Assembly: GCF_000423325.1 (NCBI RefSeq)
Contig: NZ_AUHT01000006.1
Coordinates: 248,001 to 312,000 of the forward strand
Direction: 5' to 3'
From: Lysobacter defluvii IMMIB APB-9 = DSM 18482
GTDB lineage: Bacteria; Pseudomonadota; Gammaproteobacteria; Xanthomonadales; Xanthomonadaceae
Length of the DNA stretch: 64,000 bases
Part shown: positions 35,482 through 44,516 of the stretch, in pieces
Numbering within the stretch: position 1 is the first letter of the stretch
Layout: every line of letters starts with the position of its first letter
Notes under the pieces: model-generated
What the model saw: only the letters and a program-made list of their open reading frames with translations
What the model was told of the DNA's origin: nothing
Databases searched by the model: none
Position numbers and translations under genes: made by a program

Positions 35482-36297
35482 ATGAACAAGAACCTGATCG
35501 CCGTTGCAGTGGCCGCGCTCCTGGTGGGCGGCGTCGCCGTGGCGGCCTACAACAGCTTCACCGCCCCCGACACGGGCGCGACGACCGCCAGCGATCCGCT
35601 GCAGGAAGGCCTCGCGGTGGGCCTCGACGGTGATGCGCCCGCCGACGCGAGCATCGACACGCGCGGGCTGGACTACGCCGACGTGGTGAACGTGATCCCG
35701 GTGACCGAGCAGCGCGAGCTGTACGCCACGGTGATCGGCACCGACCCGATCCGCGAGACCACCACCAGTTCCACGCCGCGCCAGGTGTGCGAGGACGTCG
35801 TGGTGCAGGAGCGGCTTCCCGAGCGCGACGGCAACGTGGGCGGCACCGTCGCCGGCGCCGTCGTGGGCGGGCTGATCGGCAACCAGATCGGTGGCGGCAG
35901 CGGCAAGAAGGTCGCGACCGCGGCCGGCGCGGTCGCGGGCGGCTACGTCGGCAACCGCATGGACCGCAACCATGTTGGCGGCCGCGTGGTCGAGCGGGTG
36001 GAGACCCAGTGCCACACCGTCAACGAGTCCTCCCAGTCGACCGCCGTGGTCGGCTACAACGTCACCTACCGCACCCCCGATGGCCAGACCGCCACCATGC
36101 GCACCGGCAGCAAGCCGGGCGAGCGGATCTCGCTGGGCAGCGAGGACCGGGTGGTCGGCTACGACGTGACCTATCGCTACGACGGGCTGGAGCGCAGCGT
36201 GCGGATGAACGACCGCCCTGGTGAGCGCCTGCCGGTGGTGGGTGGGGAGGTCGTGGTGCAGACGGCTGCGTTGGAGGCGGAGGGGCCGCTCCGGTAG
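35482..36297 (+). CDS. Glycine-zipper 2TM-domain envelope protein
   Basis: 271 residues. An N-terminal signal or anchor helix (about 5-22) is followed by an Asp/Ala-rich region. A glycine-zipper 2TM segment (about 115-155: GGTVAGAVVGGLIGNQIGGG, AGAVAGGYVGNRMD) comes next, then a C-terminal beta region with two similar repeats: VVGYNVTYRTPDGQ (about 193) and VVGYDVTYRYDGLE (about 230), apparently an internal duplication. Probably outer-membrane associated. GGAGGGG precedes ATG 35482. Confidence 0.83.
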   Translation: MNKNLIAVAVAALLVGGVAVAAYNSFTAPDTGATTASDPLQEGLAVGLDGDAPADASIDTRGLDYADVVNVIPVTEQRELYATVIGTDPIRETTTSSTPRQVCEDVVVQERLPERDGNVGGTVAGAVVGGLIGNQIGGGSGKKVATAAGAVAGGYVGNRMDRNHVGGRVVERVETQCHTVNESSQSTAVVGYNVTYRTPDGQTATMRTGSKPGERISLGSEDRVVGYDVTYRYDGLERSVRMNDRPGERLPVVGGEVVVQTAALEAEGPLR

Positions 36298-36408
36298 GGG
36301 CTGCCTTCACTTGCAGGCCCTCACCCCGGCCCTGCTCCGCACCCCGGCCCTCGCGAGGGCGCGAGGGCGTTCTGGGATGGGCGAGCCAGTGGCTCGCAAG
36401 CGCATCCC

Positions 36409-36432
36409 CTCACCCCGCAAGCGGGAGAGGGG
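36409..36432. repeat. Intergenic inverted repeat, copy C (partial)
   Basis: CTCACCCCGCAAGCGGGAGAGG matches one arm of copies B and D in inverted orientation. The gap 36298-36551 holds this copy, a second C/G-rich hairpin around 36340-36372 and the terminator at 36464, but no gene. Confidence 0.55.
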
Positions 36433-36463
36433 GAAGAGCGAGCGGGGGAGGGTTAAGCGCGAG

Positions 36464-36497
36464 GACGGGGCCGGAGGAATCCGGCCCCGTTCTGTTT
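36464..36497 (+). terminator. Hairpin terminator upstream of gcdH
   Basis: Nine-base-pair stem CGGGGCCGG with CCGGCCCCG, loop AGGAAT, followed by TTCTGTTT. It ends transcription entering from the glycine-zipper gene. Confidence 0.7.
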
Positions 36498-36511
36498 CCG
36501 GCCACGCTCCG

Positions 36512-36517
36512 TACAAT
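36512..36517 (+). promoter_or_regulatory. Putative -10 box TACAAT for gcdH
   Basis: TACAAT followed by GG, 34 bases before ATG 36552. TTCTGT 16 bases further upstream is a weak -35 candidate. Confidence 0.5.
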
Positions 36518-36551
36518 GGCGCGCTTCCACCTGAACTTCGCTGAGCGCGCC

Positions 36552-37715
36552 ATGGCCCTGAATCCCGTAGACCTGTTCGACGTCCGTTCGCTGCTGACCG
36601 AAGAGGAGCGCTCCGTCCAGGACACCGTCGCGCGCTTCACGGACGAGCGGGTGCTGCCGATCATCGGCGATGCCTTCGACGAGGGGCGGTTCCCGCGGGA
36701 GCTTGTCGGCGAGATCGCCGAGATGGGCCTGCTGGGTTCCTCGCTGCCGGAGGAGTACGGCTGTGCCGGCCTCAACTCGGTGAGCTACGGCCTGATCTGC
36801 CAGGAGCTGGAGCGCGGCGACAGCGGCATCCGCAGCTTCGTCTCGGTGCAGTCCTCGCTGTGCATGTACCCGATCTTCGCCTACGGCACCGAGGAGCAGA
36901 AGCAGCGCTGGCTGCCCGACATGGCCGCGGGCAAGGTGATCGGCTGCTTCGGCCTGACCGAGGCCCATGGCGGGTCCGATCCGGCGACGATGAAGACCCA
37001 CGCCCGCCGCGACGGCGACGACTGGGTGCTCAACGGCTCGAAGATGTGGATCACCAACGGCAACCTGGCCGACATCGCCATCGTCTGGGCGCAGACCGAC
37101 GACGGCATCCAGGGCTTCGTGGTCGAGAAGGGCATGGCGGGCTTCGCCGCGCAGGAGGTCAAGCACAAGATGAGCCTGCGCGCGTCGGTGACCAGCGCGC
37201 TGTTCTTCGACAACGTGCGCGTGCCCGAGGCCAACCGCCTGCCGAACGTCAAGGGCCTCAAGGGTCCGCTCGGCTGCCTGACCCAGGCCCGCTACGGCAT
37301 CACCTGGGGTCCGATCGGCGCCGCGGTGGCCTGCCTCACCGAGGTGCTGGACTACACCAAGGAGCGCATCCTGTTCGGCCGCCCCGTCGCCGCGACCCAG
37401 AGCGCGCAGATCAAGATGGCCGACATGGCCCGGCGCATCACCAACGCCCAGCTGCTGAGCCTGCAGCTGGGGCGGCTGAAGGACGCCGGCACCATGAAGC
37501 CGCAGCAGGTCTCGCTGGCCAAGTGGAACAACTGCCGCATGGCCATCGACATCGCCCGCGAGTGCCGCGACCTGCTCGGCGGCGCCGGCATCACCACCGA
37601 GCACGCCGCCATCCGCCACGCGCTCAACATGGAGTCGGTGATCACCTACGAGGGCACCGAGACCGTCCACCAGCTGGTGATCGGCCGCGAACTCACCGGC
37701 ATCAATGCCTTCTAG
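36552..37715 (+). CDS. gcdH: Glutaryl-CoA dehydrogenase (acyl-CoA dehydrogenase family)
   Basis: 387 residues with the acyl-CoA dehydrogenase fold. GCDH-specific features include the SGIRSFVSVQSSLCMYPI substrate-pocket helix, FGLTEAHGGSDP, WITNG, and the catalytic base E367 in YEGTETVHQLVIGRE. The protein ends TGINAF as typical for GCDH. It oxidises and decarboxylates glutaryl-CoA to crotonyl-CoA in lysine/tryptophan degradation. Two in-frame ATGs exist; 36552 gives the canonical start and fits the TACAAT box at 36512. Confidence 0.9.
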   Translation: MALNPVDLFDVRSLLTEEERSVQDTVARFTDERVLPIIGDAFDEGRFPRELVGEIAEMGLLGSSLPEEYGCAGLNSVSYGLICQELERGDSGIRSFVSVQSSLCMYPIFAYGTEEQKQRWLPDMAAGKVIGCFGLTEAHGGSDPATMKTHARRDGDDWVLNGSKMWITNGNLADIAIVWAQTDDGIQGFVVEKGMAGFAAQEVKHKMSLRASVTSALFFDNVRVPEANRLPNVKGLKGPLGCLTQARYGITWGPIGAAVACLTEVLDYTKERILFGRPVAATQSAQIKMADMARRITNAQLLSLQLGRLKDAGTMKPQQVSLAKWNNCRMAIDIARECRDLLGGAGITTEHAAIRHALNMESVITYEGTETVHQLVIGRELTGINAF

Positions 37716-37726
37716 AAAGCGCATTG

Positions 37727-37767
37727 CCCCCTCTCCCGCTTGCGGGAGAGGGCCGGGGTGAGGGCCT
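37727..37767. repeat. Intergenic inverted repeat, copy D
   Basis: CCCCCTCTCCCGCTTGCGGGAGAGG followed by GGGGTGAGGG. It fills the gap between gcdH and the GNAT gene, and its purine-rich arm ends 5 bases before the GNAT start codon. Confidence 0.7.
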
Positions 37768-37771
37768 CGAA

Positions 37772-38338
37772 ATGACCAACACCGGTCCAGTGCTTGAAAC
37801 CAACCGCCTCATCCTCCGCCTCCCGCGGAGCGAGGACTTCGACCGCTTCGCCGAGCTCCACGCCGACGAACGGGCCGCCCGCTACATCGGCGGCCACGTC
37901 GACCGCGCCGCTGCCTGGCGCCGCTTCCTGTGGCAACCCGGTGCCTGGGCCCTGCAGGGCTTTGGCATGTTCGCGGTGATCGACCGCGAGAGCGGCCGCT
38001 GGCTGGGACAGATGGGGCCCTGGCGGCCGGAGGGCTGGCCGGGCAACGAGATCGGCTACTCGCTGCATCCCGACGCCTGGGGCCACGGCTATGCCGTGGA
38101 GGCCGCCACCGCCGCCATCGACTGGGCCTTCGACACGCTCGGCTGGCAGGACATCATCCACTGCATCGACCCGGCCAACCACGCCTCGAAGAAGGTGGCG
38201 GAGCGGCTGGGTTCGCGCCTGCTGCGAACCGGCCCGATGCCGCCGCCCTATGGGGACAGGCACGCCGAGATCTGGGGCCAGACCCGCGAGCAGTGGATGG
38301 CGCACCGTGCCGCTTCCCCGCCCCGGGCGCCGACGTAA
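37772..38338 (+). CDS. GNAT-family N-acetyltransferase (RimJ/RimL-like)
   Basis: 188 residues. Starts LETNRLILRLPRSEDF, the usual RimJ/RimL-type opening, followed by GQMGPWRPEGWPGNEIGYSL and the acetyl-CoA loop around HGYAVEAATAAIDWAF. ANHASKKVAERLG is the conserved strand-7 region. The substrate (ribosomal protein, antibiotic or small amine) is unknown. The only purine-rich stretch available as ribosome site, GGTGAGGG, belongs to repeat copy D. Confidence 0.87.
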   Translation: MTNTGPVLETNRLILRLPRSEDFDRFAELHADERAARYIGGHVDRAAAWRRFLWQPGAWALQGFGMFAVIDRESGRWLGQMGPWRPEGWPGNEIGYSLHPDAWGHGYAVEAATAAIDWAFDTLGWQDIIHCIDPANHASKKVAERLGSRLLRTGPMPPPYGDRHAEIWGQTREQWMAHRAASPPRAPT

Positions 38339-38393
38339 GAGCCCGTCCCAGCCCCGAAGCCGCTCCCCACAAAAGCTCCTGGATCCGCACCAC

Positions 38394-40679
38394 ATGTCGA
38401 ACCACGCAAGCCCCATCCCCGCCCGCATGCGCGGCCTCAACCGCGCGGAGATCTGCGACGTCAACTTCAGCGAATACGTCCGGGCCTGGGAGGGCCGCGC
38501 CGACGCCCGCCCGGCGCCGGGGGAGGCGATCCTCGAAGGCAGTGCGCTGGATGCGCAGGGCTTCCGCGAACTGTTCGAGTCCCAGCTCATCAGCCGCCAC
38601 CTCGACCTGATGGCGCGCGTGCTGCGGGTGCAGAACAAGGTCTTCTACACCATTGGCAGCTCCGGCCACGAAGGCAACGCGATGGTCGCGCGGCTGACCC
38701 GGCATACCGACCCGGCGTTCCTGCACTACCGGTCCGGCGGCTTCATGGCCGAGCGCTTCCGCAAGCTTCCGGGCATGGACCCGGTGATGGATTCGGCGCT
38801 GAGCTTCGCCGCCAGCAGCGAGGACCCCGCCAGCGGCGGACGGCACAAAGTGTGGGGCAGCAAGCCGTTGTGGGTGCTGCCGCAGACCTCGACCATCGCC
38901 TCGCACCTGCCCAAGGCGCTGGGCACCGCGATCGCGATCGAAGCCGGCCGGCGGCTCGGGCACGCGCTGCCGATCCCCGATGACAGCATCGCGATCTGCT
39001 CCTTCGGCGATGCCTCGGCCAACCACGCCACCGCGCAGACCGCCTTCAACGCCGCCGCCTGGACCGCCTACCAGAAGCTGCCCGCGCCAGTGCTGTTCGT
39101 GTGCGAGGACAACGGCATCGGCATCTCGGTCAAGACGCCCAGCGGCTGGATCGCCAACCGTTTCCGGCAGATGGACGGCCTGGATTATTTCTACGCGGAC
39201 GGCCTGGACCTGGCGGAAGGCTACGCGCAGGTGCAGGCCGCGGTGGAGCATTGCCGCCGCAGCCGGCGCCCGACCTTCCTGCACCTGAAGACCACCCGGA
39301 TCATGGGGCACGCCGGCACCGACTTCGAGATCGAGTGGCGCTCGATCGAGGAGCTGTGCGCCGTGGAGGCGACCGACCCGCTGCTGCGTTCGGCCGCCAT
39401 CGCCCTGGAATCCGGGCTGATGACCAGGGACGAGGTGCTCGATCTGTACGAGTCGACCCGCAAGCGCTGCTTCGCCGCCGCCGAGGAGGCCGACCGCCGG
39501 CCCAAGCTCGACCGGCTCGCCGACGTGGTCGCCCCGCTGGCGCCGTACACCCCCGACAAGGTGCGCGCCGAGGCCGGGAGGACCGGCTACGACGAGGCCC
39601 GCCTGCAGGCCTTCGGCAGCGAGGACAGGCTGCCCGAGAACCAGCCGCCGCGGCACCTGGCGATCCAGATCAACAACGCCCTGCACGACCTGTTCGCCAA
39701 GTACCCGGAGACCCTGCTCTTTGGAGAGGACGTCGCGCAGAAGGGCGGCGTCTACACGGTGACCAAGGGGCTGCAGAAGGCCTTCGGTCCGCGCCGCGTG
39801 TTCAACACGCTGCTGGACGAGACGATGATCCTGGGCATGGCGCAGGGCTTCGCCAACGTCGGCATGCTGCCGATCCCGGAGATCCAGTACCTGGCCTACC
39901 TGCACAACGCCGCCGACCAGGTGCGCGGCGAGGCCGCCAGCCTGCAGTTCTTCAGCAACAACCAGTACGCCAATCCGATGGTGGTGCGCATCGCCGGGCT
40001 GGGCTACCAGCGCGGTTTCGGCGGGCACTTCCACAACGACAACTCGATCACGGCGCTGCGCGACATCCCCGGCCTGGTGGTCGGTTGCCCCTCGCGCGGC
40101 GACGACGCGGCCACCATGCTGCGCACGCTCACCGCGCTGGCGAAGGTCGACGGCCGGGTCAGCGTGTTCCTCGAGCCGATCGCGCTGTACATGACCAAGG
40201 ACCTGTACGAGCCGGGCGACGGCGGCTGGCTGACGAAGTACCCGGCGCCGGGCGAGGCCATGCCGCCGGGCGAGGGCAGGGTGTACGCGCCGGAGGACGG
40301 CAGCTCGGGCGACGACCTGGTGGTCATCACCTACGGCAACGGCGTGCCCATGAGCCTGCGCGCGGTCCGGGCGATTCGGGAGAAGCACGGCTGGTCCGCA
40401 CGCGTGGTCGACCTGCGCTGGCTGGTCCCGCTCGATGCCGGGTACATCCTGGAACAGGCGCGCGGGGCGAAGCGGATCATCGTCGTCGACGAGGGCCGGC
40501 AGAGTGCGGGCGTGGGCGAGGGCGTGATCACCGCGCTGGTCGAAGGCGGCCTCGGCGCGGTCCCGCTGCGACGCGTGGTCGGCGTGGACACCTACACCCC
40601 GCTGGCGGGCGCTGCCTTCCTGGTGATCCCGGGGGAAGAGGACATCGTCGCGGCCGCCGACGCCCTGGCGACGGCGTAG
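38394..40679 (+). CDS. Fused E1 alpha/beta component of a branched-chain-type 2-oxoacid dehydrogenase
   Basis: 761 residues combining both E1 chains. The alpha half (about 1-400) has the TPP motif GDASANHATAQTAFNAAAW ... CEDNGIGIS. The beta half (about 420-755) has FGEDVAQKGGVYTVTKGL, LDETMILGMAQGFA and DEGRQSAGVGEG. The complex would decarboxylate 2-oxo acids and acylate the lipoyl domain of E2. No E2 or E3 gene is adjacent, so partners are encoded elsewhere. It follows the GNAT gene by 55 bases. A palindromic repeat begins directly at its stop codon. Confidence 0.9.
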   Translation: MSNHASPIPARMRGLNRAEICDVNFSEYVRAWEGRADARPAPGEAILEGSALDAQGFRELFESQLISRHLDLMARVLRVQNKVFYTIGSSGHEGNAMVARLTRHTDPAFLHYRSGGFMAERFRKLPGMDPVMDSALSFAASSEDPASGGRHKVWGSKPLWVLPQTSTIASHLPKALGTAIAIEAGRRLGHALPIPDDSIAICSFGDASANHATAQTAFNAAAWTAYQKLPAPVLFVCEDNGIGISVKTPSGWIANRFRQMDGLDYFYADGLDLAEGYAQVQAAVEHCRRSRRPTFLHLKTTRIMGHAGTDFEIEWRSIEELCAVEATDPLLRSAAIALESGLMTRDEVLDLYESTRKRCFAAAEEADRRPKLDRLADVVAPLAPYTPDKVRAEAGRTGYDEARLQAFGSEDRLPENQPPRHLAIQINNALHDLFAKYPETLLFGEDVAQKGGVYTVTKGLQKAFGPRRVFNTLLDETMILGMAQGFANVGMLPIPEIQYLAYLHNAADQVRGEAASLQFFSNNQYANPMVVRIAGLGYQRGFGGHFHNDNSITALRDIPGLVVGCPSRGDDAATMLRTLTALAKVDGRVSVFLEPIALYMTKDLYEPGDGGWLTKYPAPGEAMPPGEGRVYAPEDGSSGDDLVVITYGNGVPMSLRAVRAIREKHGWSARVVDLRWLVPLDAGYILEQARGAKRIIVVDEGRQSAGVGEGVITALVEGGLGAVPLRRVVGVDTYTPLAGAAFLVIPGEEDIVAAADALATA

Positions 40680-40713
40680 GGTGCAATAGCCGCCGCCGGC
40701 GGCGTATTGCACC
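40680..40713. repeat. GCAATA palindromic repeat, copy 1
   Basis: GGTGCAATA pairs with TATTGCACC around an inner CCGCC/GGCGG stem. It starts immediately after the E1 stop codon and may act as terminator or RNA-stabilising hairpin. The second copy is at 54312. Confidence 0.7.
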
Positions 40714-40733
40714 GAAGGTATGCGGCTCGCGGC

Positions 40734-41606
40734 CTACCGCGCGAGCCCCTCGCGCAGCGGCAAGGCGTTAACCGCCGCCCCGCCGACCGTCAGCGGCGCC
40801 GGCTCCCGCTCCAGCGGCATCACCGCGAGCGCCAGGGCACCGGAACCCGCCGGGGCGACGCTGGCGATGGTGCCTGCCGCGGCCTCGCCGGCGCGCACCT
40901 CGGCGCCGACCTCCACGGGCGCCCCGGCGTCCAGCAGCACCAGCCCGCGCTTGGCCTTGCCCAAGAAATGGGTGCGGGCGACGATCTCCTGGCCCGGGTA
41001 GCAGCCCTTGCGGACGCTGAAGGCCTGCAGGCGCTCCAGCGAGAGCTGCTGGGGCGTCCACTGCGGTTCCGCGTCCCCCGGCAGGCGGGGCAGGCCATGC
41101 TCCAGGTCGGCGCGCGCCCAGTCCGCGCTGCCATCCCGTTCCGCTGGCCGCTCGTCGGCTTCGCCGTCGAGCGCGATGTAGAGGGTCCGGGCACCGCCGC
41201 TGCCGCCCATGTCGAGCTCCAGTTGGCCCCCCAGCTCCGCCGCGCGGTTCCCCTGCGCCGACTCCGGGGCAGCGAAGCGGCCGGTCACACGGGCCGCTGG
41301 CAGCTCGAGTGTCACCTTCGACCGGAACACGAAGCGGGCCAGCGCGGCGCCGACCGCCCTTGGATCCGCATCGGGGAGCAGCAGCAACAAACCGTCCTGC
41401 TGGCGCAACACCGCGAACAGGGCGATCACCCGCCCCTTGGGCGTGAGCCACCCGCTCCAGTGCCATTCGCCCTCCCCAAGGGCCTCCAGGTCGTTCATGA
41501 ACTGGCCTTTGGCGAATGCCAGCGCGTCCTTGCCGGACAGCCGCAGTAGGCGGTGAAAAGGCAGCTCCAGCAAGGGCTGCGCGGCAGCGTGCGACTTGTG
41601 TTGCAT
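40734..41606 (-). CDS. ygfZ: Folate-binding protein YgfZ (Fe-S cluster repair/assembly)
   Basis: 290 residues with the GcvT-like fold and the diagnostic motif KGCYPGQE (about residue 208-215), whose cysteine is essential in YgfZ. FLGKAKRGL follows. YgfZ supports the function of certain Fe-S enzymes in a folate-dependent way. The gene is divergent from the SDHAF4-like gene by only 29 bases, so its promoter overlaps that of the succinate dehydrogenase operon. That placement suggests a role in supplying the Fe-S subunit of complex II, though this is inference. Confidence 0.9.
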   Translation of the reverse strand: MQHKSHAAAQPLLELPFHRLLRLSGKDALAFAKGQFMNDLEALGEGEWHWSGWLTPKGRVIALFAVLRQQDGLLLLLPDADPRAVGAALARFVFRSKVTLELPAARVTGRFAAPESAQGNRAAELGGQLELDMGGSGGARTLYIALDGEADERPAERDGSADWARADLEHGLPRLPGDAEPQWTPQQLSLERLQAFSVRKGCYPGQEIVARTHFLGKAKRGLVLLDAGAPVEVGAEVRAGEAAAGTIASVAPAGSGALALAVMPLEREPAPLTVGGAAVNALPLREGLAR

Positions 41607-41635
41607 TGAACCGAGTCTTAACATCCGGGGTCCAG

Positions 41636-41839
41636 ATGATAGGTCAGAACCCACCCGAAGCCTCCCCCGGCGAGCCGCAGCCCGTCCCGGGCAGCGATCC
41701 CGTCCCGCCGCCGGCGCCGGACACCGGAGAGGCCGCGGACACGCCGCCCGACCCGCCGGTCGAATACGGTGGCCGGGAAGGCCCGGACCCCGTCCGCTAC
41801 GGCGACTGGGAAAAGAACGGCCGCTGCATCGACTTCTGA
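41636..41839 (+). CDS. DUF1674 / SDHAF4-like succinate dehydrogenase assembly factor
   Basis: 67 residues. The first two thirds are Pro/Glu/Asp-rich and disordered. The C-terminal signature YGDWEKNGRCIDF (about 55-67) is the hallmark of DUF1674, the bacterial counterpart of mitochondrial SDHAF4, which binds flavinylated SdhA and protects it before complex assembly. It is the first gene of the sdh run, 81 bases before sdhC. ATG 41636 is the likely start; TCTTAACAT around 41616 may be its -10. Confidence 0.77.
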   Translation: MIGQNPPEASPGEPQPVPGSDPVPPPAPDTGEAADTPPDPPVEYGGREGPDPVRYGDWEKNGRCIDF

Positions 41840-41920
41840 CCCCCCCCCGCAATACCGCTGCATCCGCACCACCGTCCCCCCGCGGCGTCGTCGCCGCCTT
41901 GCCCAGAGGGCTTCCCGCTC

Positions 41921-42316
41921 ATGGCGAACCACCAACGACCCCTCTCACCCCACTTGCAGGTGTACCGCTGGCAGGTCCAGATGGTCACCTCGATCCTGCA
42001 CCGCGCGACCGGCATCATCCTCGCGGTCGGCAGCCTGCTGGTCGCCTGGGCGCTGGTCGCGCTGGCGGCGGGCCCGGAGCAGTGGGCGGACTTCTCCGCC
42101 GCCGCGCGTTCGCCGCTGGGCTTCCTGGTGCTGTTCGGCTGGACCTGGGCGTTCGCGTTCCACCTGATCAACGGCATCCGGCACCTGCTCCAGGACGCCG
42201 GCAAGTCCTTCGACATCCCCGGCTTCATCCGCAACAGCTGGATCGCGGTGATCGGAAGCCTGGTGCTGACGGCGCTGGTGTGGGCCGTGGCCATGATGCA
42301 GGGAGGTGCGGCATGA
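41921..42316 (+). CDS. sdhC: Succinate dehydrogenase cytochrome b556 subunit
   Basis: 131 residues with three membrane helices. The family N-terminus RPLSPHLQVYRWQVQMVTSI and SILHRATG are present, and HLINGIRHLLQD carries the heme-ligand histidine region. It anchors complex II and binds heme and quinone. Its stop overlaps the start of sdhD (ATGA at 42313), indicating coupled translation. Confidence 0.93.
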   Translation: MANHQRPLSPHLQVYRWQVQMVTSILHRATGIILAVGSLLVAWALVALAAGPEQWADFSAAARSPLGFLVLFGWTWAFAFHLINGIRHLLQDAGKSFDIPGFIRNSWIAVIGSLVLTALVWAVAMMQGGAA

Positions 42317-42708
42317 AGCGCACGGGCGACCATCTGCGCCACCCGCTGAAGGTGGCGCGCGGGCTGGGCTCGGCAAAGGACGGGACCGGCCACTTCATCA
42401 TCCAGCGCATCACCGCGATCGCGCTGATCCTGCTGGGCCTGTACGTGGTCTGGCTGCTGGTCACCGGCGGGCTGGCGGACTTCGCCACCGCCCGGGCCAC
42501 GGTCGGCCATCCGCTCCACGCCTCGCTGCTGATCGCGTTCCTGGTGGCGATGTTCTGGCATACCCAGCTGGGCCTGCAGGTGATCATCGAGGACTACGTC
42601 CATACCCCCGGCTGGGCGGTGTTCCTGCAGCTGGCCAACCGTTTCGTGTGCATCCTCGCTGCCATCGCCAGCGTACTTGCCGTCATCCGCATCGCGCTGG
42701 GAGCCTGA
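42313..42708 (+). CDS. sdhD: Succinate dehydrogenase membrane anchor subunit
   Basis: 131 residues with three membrane helices. GSAKDGTGHFIIQRITAIAL opens the first helix, and the HTQLGLQVIIEDYVHT segment holds the conserved His and Asp-Tyr pair near the heme/quinone site. Overlaps sdhC by 4 bases and is followed by sdhA after 3 bases. Confidence 0.92.
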   Translation: MKRTGDHLRHPLKVARGLGSAKDGTGHFIIQRITAIALILLGLYVVWLLVTGGLADFATARATVGHPLHASLLIAFLVAMFWHTQLGLQVIIEDYVHTPGWAVFLQLANRFVCILAAIASVLAVIRIALGA

Positions 42709-42711
42709 TCC

Positions 42712-44502
42712 ATGCCTGCCTATCCCATCCAGGAACACAAGTTCGACATGCTCGTGGTCGGCGCCGGCGGCGCCGGGCTGCGGGCCACCTTCGGCCTGGC
42801 CCAGAAGGGCCTGAAGACCGCCTGCATCACCAAGGTCTTCCCGACCCGCTCGCATACCGTGGCCGCCCAGGGCGGCGTCGCCGCGGCGCTGGGCAACATG
42901 GGCGAGGACGACTGGCGTTACCACTTCTACGACACCGTCAAGGGCTCGGACTGGCTGGGCGACCAGGACGCGATCGAGTACATGTGCCGCGAGGCGATCC
43001 CGGCGATCATCGAGCTCGAGCACCAGGGCGTGCCGTTCTCGCGCACCAAGGACGGCAGGATCTACCAGCGCCCGTTCGGCGGCATGACCACCAAGTACGG
43101 CGAGGGCCCGGCCGCGCAGCGCACCTGCGCCGCCGCCGACCGCACCGGCCACGCGATCCTGCACACGCTCTACCAGCAGTCGCTGGCGCATGACGCGCAG
43201 TTCTTCGTCGAGTTCTTCGCGCTCGACCTGATCATGGACTCCGAGGGCGCCTGCCGCGGCGTGCTGGCGCTGGAGCTGGAGACCGGGCAGCTGCACCTGT
43301 TCCGTGCCCAGGGCACCGTGCTGGCGACCGGCGGCTACGGCCGTGCCTACTTCAGCGCGACCTCCGCCCACACCTGCACCGGCGACGGCAACGGCATGGC
43401 GCTGCGCGCCGGCCTGGGCCTGCAGGACATGGAATTCGTGCAGTTCCACCCGACCGGCATCTACGGCGCCGGCTGCCTGATCACCGAGGGCGTCCGCGGC
43501 GAGGGCGGCATCCTGCGCAACGCCAACGGCGAGCGCTTCATGGAGCGCTACGCCCCGTCGGCCAAGGACCTGGCCTCGCGCGACGTGGTCAGCCGCTCGA
43601 TGACCATGGAGATCCGCGAGGGCCGCGGCGTCGGCGAGCACAAGGACCACATCCTGCTCGACCTGACCCACCTGGGCCCGGAGGTCATCCACGAGAAGCT
43701 CCCCGGCATCGCCGAGTCCGCCCGCATCTTCGCCGGCGTGGACGTGGAGAAGGAGCCGATCCCGGTCATCCCGACCGTGCACTACAACATGGGCGGCGTG
43801 CCGACCAACTACCACGGCGAGGTCGTCCAGCTGAAGGACGGCAACCCCGACGCGGTGGTCCCGGGGCTGTACGCGATCGGCGAGGCGGCCTGCGTGTCGG
43901 TGCACGGCGCCAACCGGCTGGGCTCCAACTCGCTGCTCGACCTGGTGGTGTTCGGCCGCGCGGTGGCCAACCGTGCCGCCGAGACGATCAAGCCCGACGC
44001 CGCCCAGCCCGACCTGCCGAAGGACGCCTGCGACTTCTCCATCGCGCGCCTGGACAAGCTGCGCAATGCCAGCGGCGACACCCCGACCGCGGTCATCCGC
44101 GACCGCATGCAGCGCGCCATGCAGGCCGACGCGGCGGTGTTCCGCACCCAGGAGACGCTGGAGGAGGGCGTGCAGCGCATCCGCGAGATCCACGCCTCCT
44201 TCGCCGACGTCAAGGTCAGCGACCGCTCGATGATCTGGAACTCCGACCTGGTCGAGACGCTGGAGCTGGACAACCTGCTGGGCCAGGCGCTGGCCACCAT
44301 CGTCTGCGCGGAGAACCGGACCGAGTCGCGTGGCGCGCACGCCCGCGACGACTACCCGGAGCGCGACGACACCAACTGGCACAAGCACAGCCTGTGCTGG
44401 GTCGACGCCGACGGCAATACCCGCATCGACTACCGCCCGGTGCACATGTACACGCTCACCGGCGAGGTGGACGTGGTCCCGCCGAAGAAGCGGGTCTACT
44501 GA
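42712..44502 (+). CDS. sdhA: Succinate dehydrogenase flavoprotein subunit
   Basis: 596 residues. FAD-binding GAGGAGLRA, then [15 protein letters not shown] with the His that bonds FAD covalently. The catalytic region is [19 protein letters not shown], with [19 protein letters not shown] near the C-terminal third. It oxidises succinate to fumarate and passes electrons to SdhB. SdhE, which adds FAD to this subunit, is encoded just downstream of sdhB, and an SDHAF4-like protein at the start of the run. Confidence 0.97.
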   Translation: MPAYPIQEHKFDMLVVGAGGAGLRATFGLAQKGLKTACITKVFPTRSHTVAAQGGVAAALGNMGEDDWRYHFYDTVKGSDWLGDQDAIEYMCREAIPAIIELEHQGVPFSRTKDGRIYQRPFGGMTTKYGEGPAAQRTCAAADRTGHAILHTLYQQSLAHDAQFFVEFFALDLIMDSEGACRGVLALELETGQLHLFRAQGTVLATGGYGRAYFSATSAHTCTGDGNGMALRAGLGLQDMEFVQFHPTGIYGAGCLITEGVRGEGGILRNANGERFMERYAPSAKDLASRDVVSRSMTMEIREGRGVGEHKDHILLDLTHLGPEVIHEKLPGIAESARIFAGVDVEKEPIPVIPTVHYNMGGVPTNYHGEVVQLKDGNPDAVVPGLYAIGEAACVSVHGANRLGSNSLLDLVVFGRAVANRAAETIKPDAAQPDLPKDACDFSIARLDKLRNASGDTPTAVIRDRMQRAMQADAAVFRTQETLEEGVQRIREIHASFADVKVSDRSMIWNSDLVETLELDNLLGQALATIVCAENRTESRGAHARDDYPERDDTNWHKHSLCWVDADGNTRIDYRPVHMYTLTGEVDVVPPKKRVY

Positions 44503-44516
44503 GGGCAGCGCAGACC

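Noticed and set aside
41797-44445. Minus-strand reading frame of 882 codons across sdhCDA
   Set aside because: Antisense to certain succinate dehydrogenase genes, low-complexity His/Gln/Asp content, no recognizable domain.
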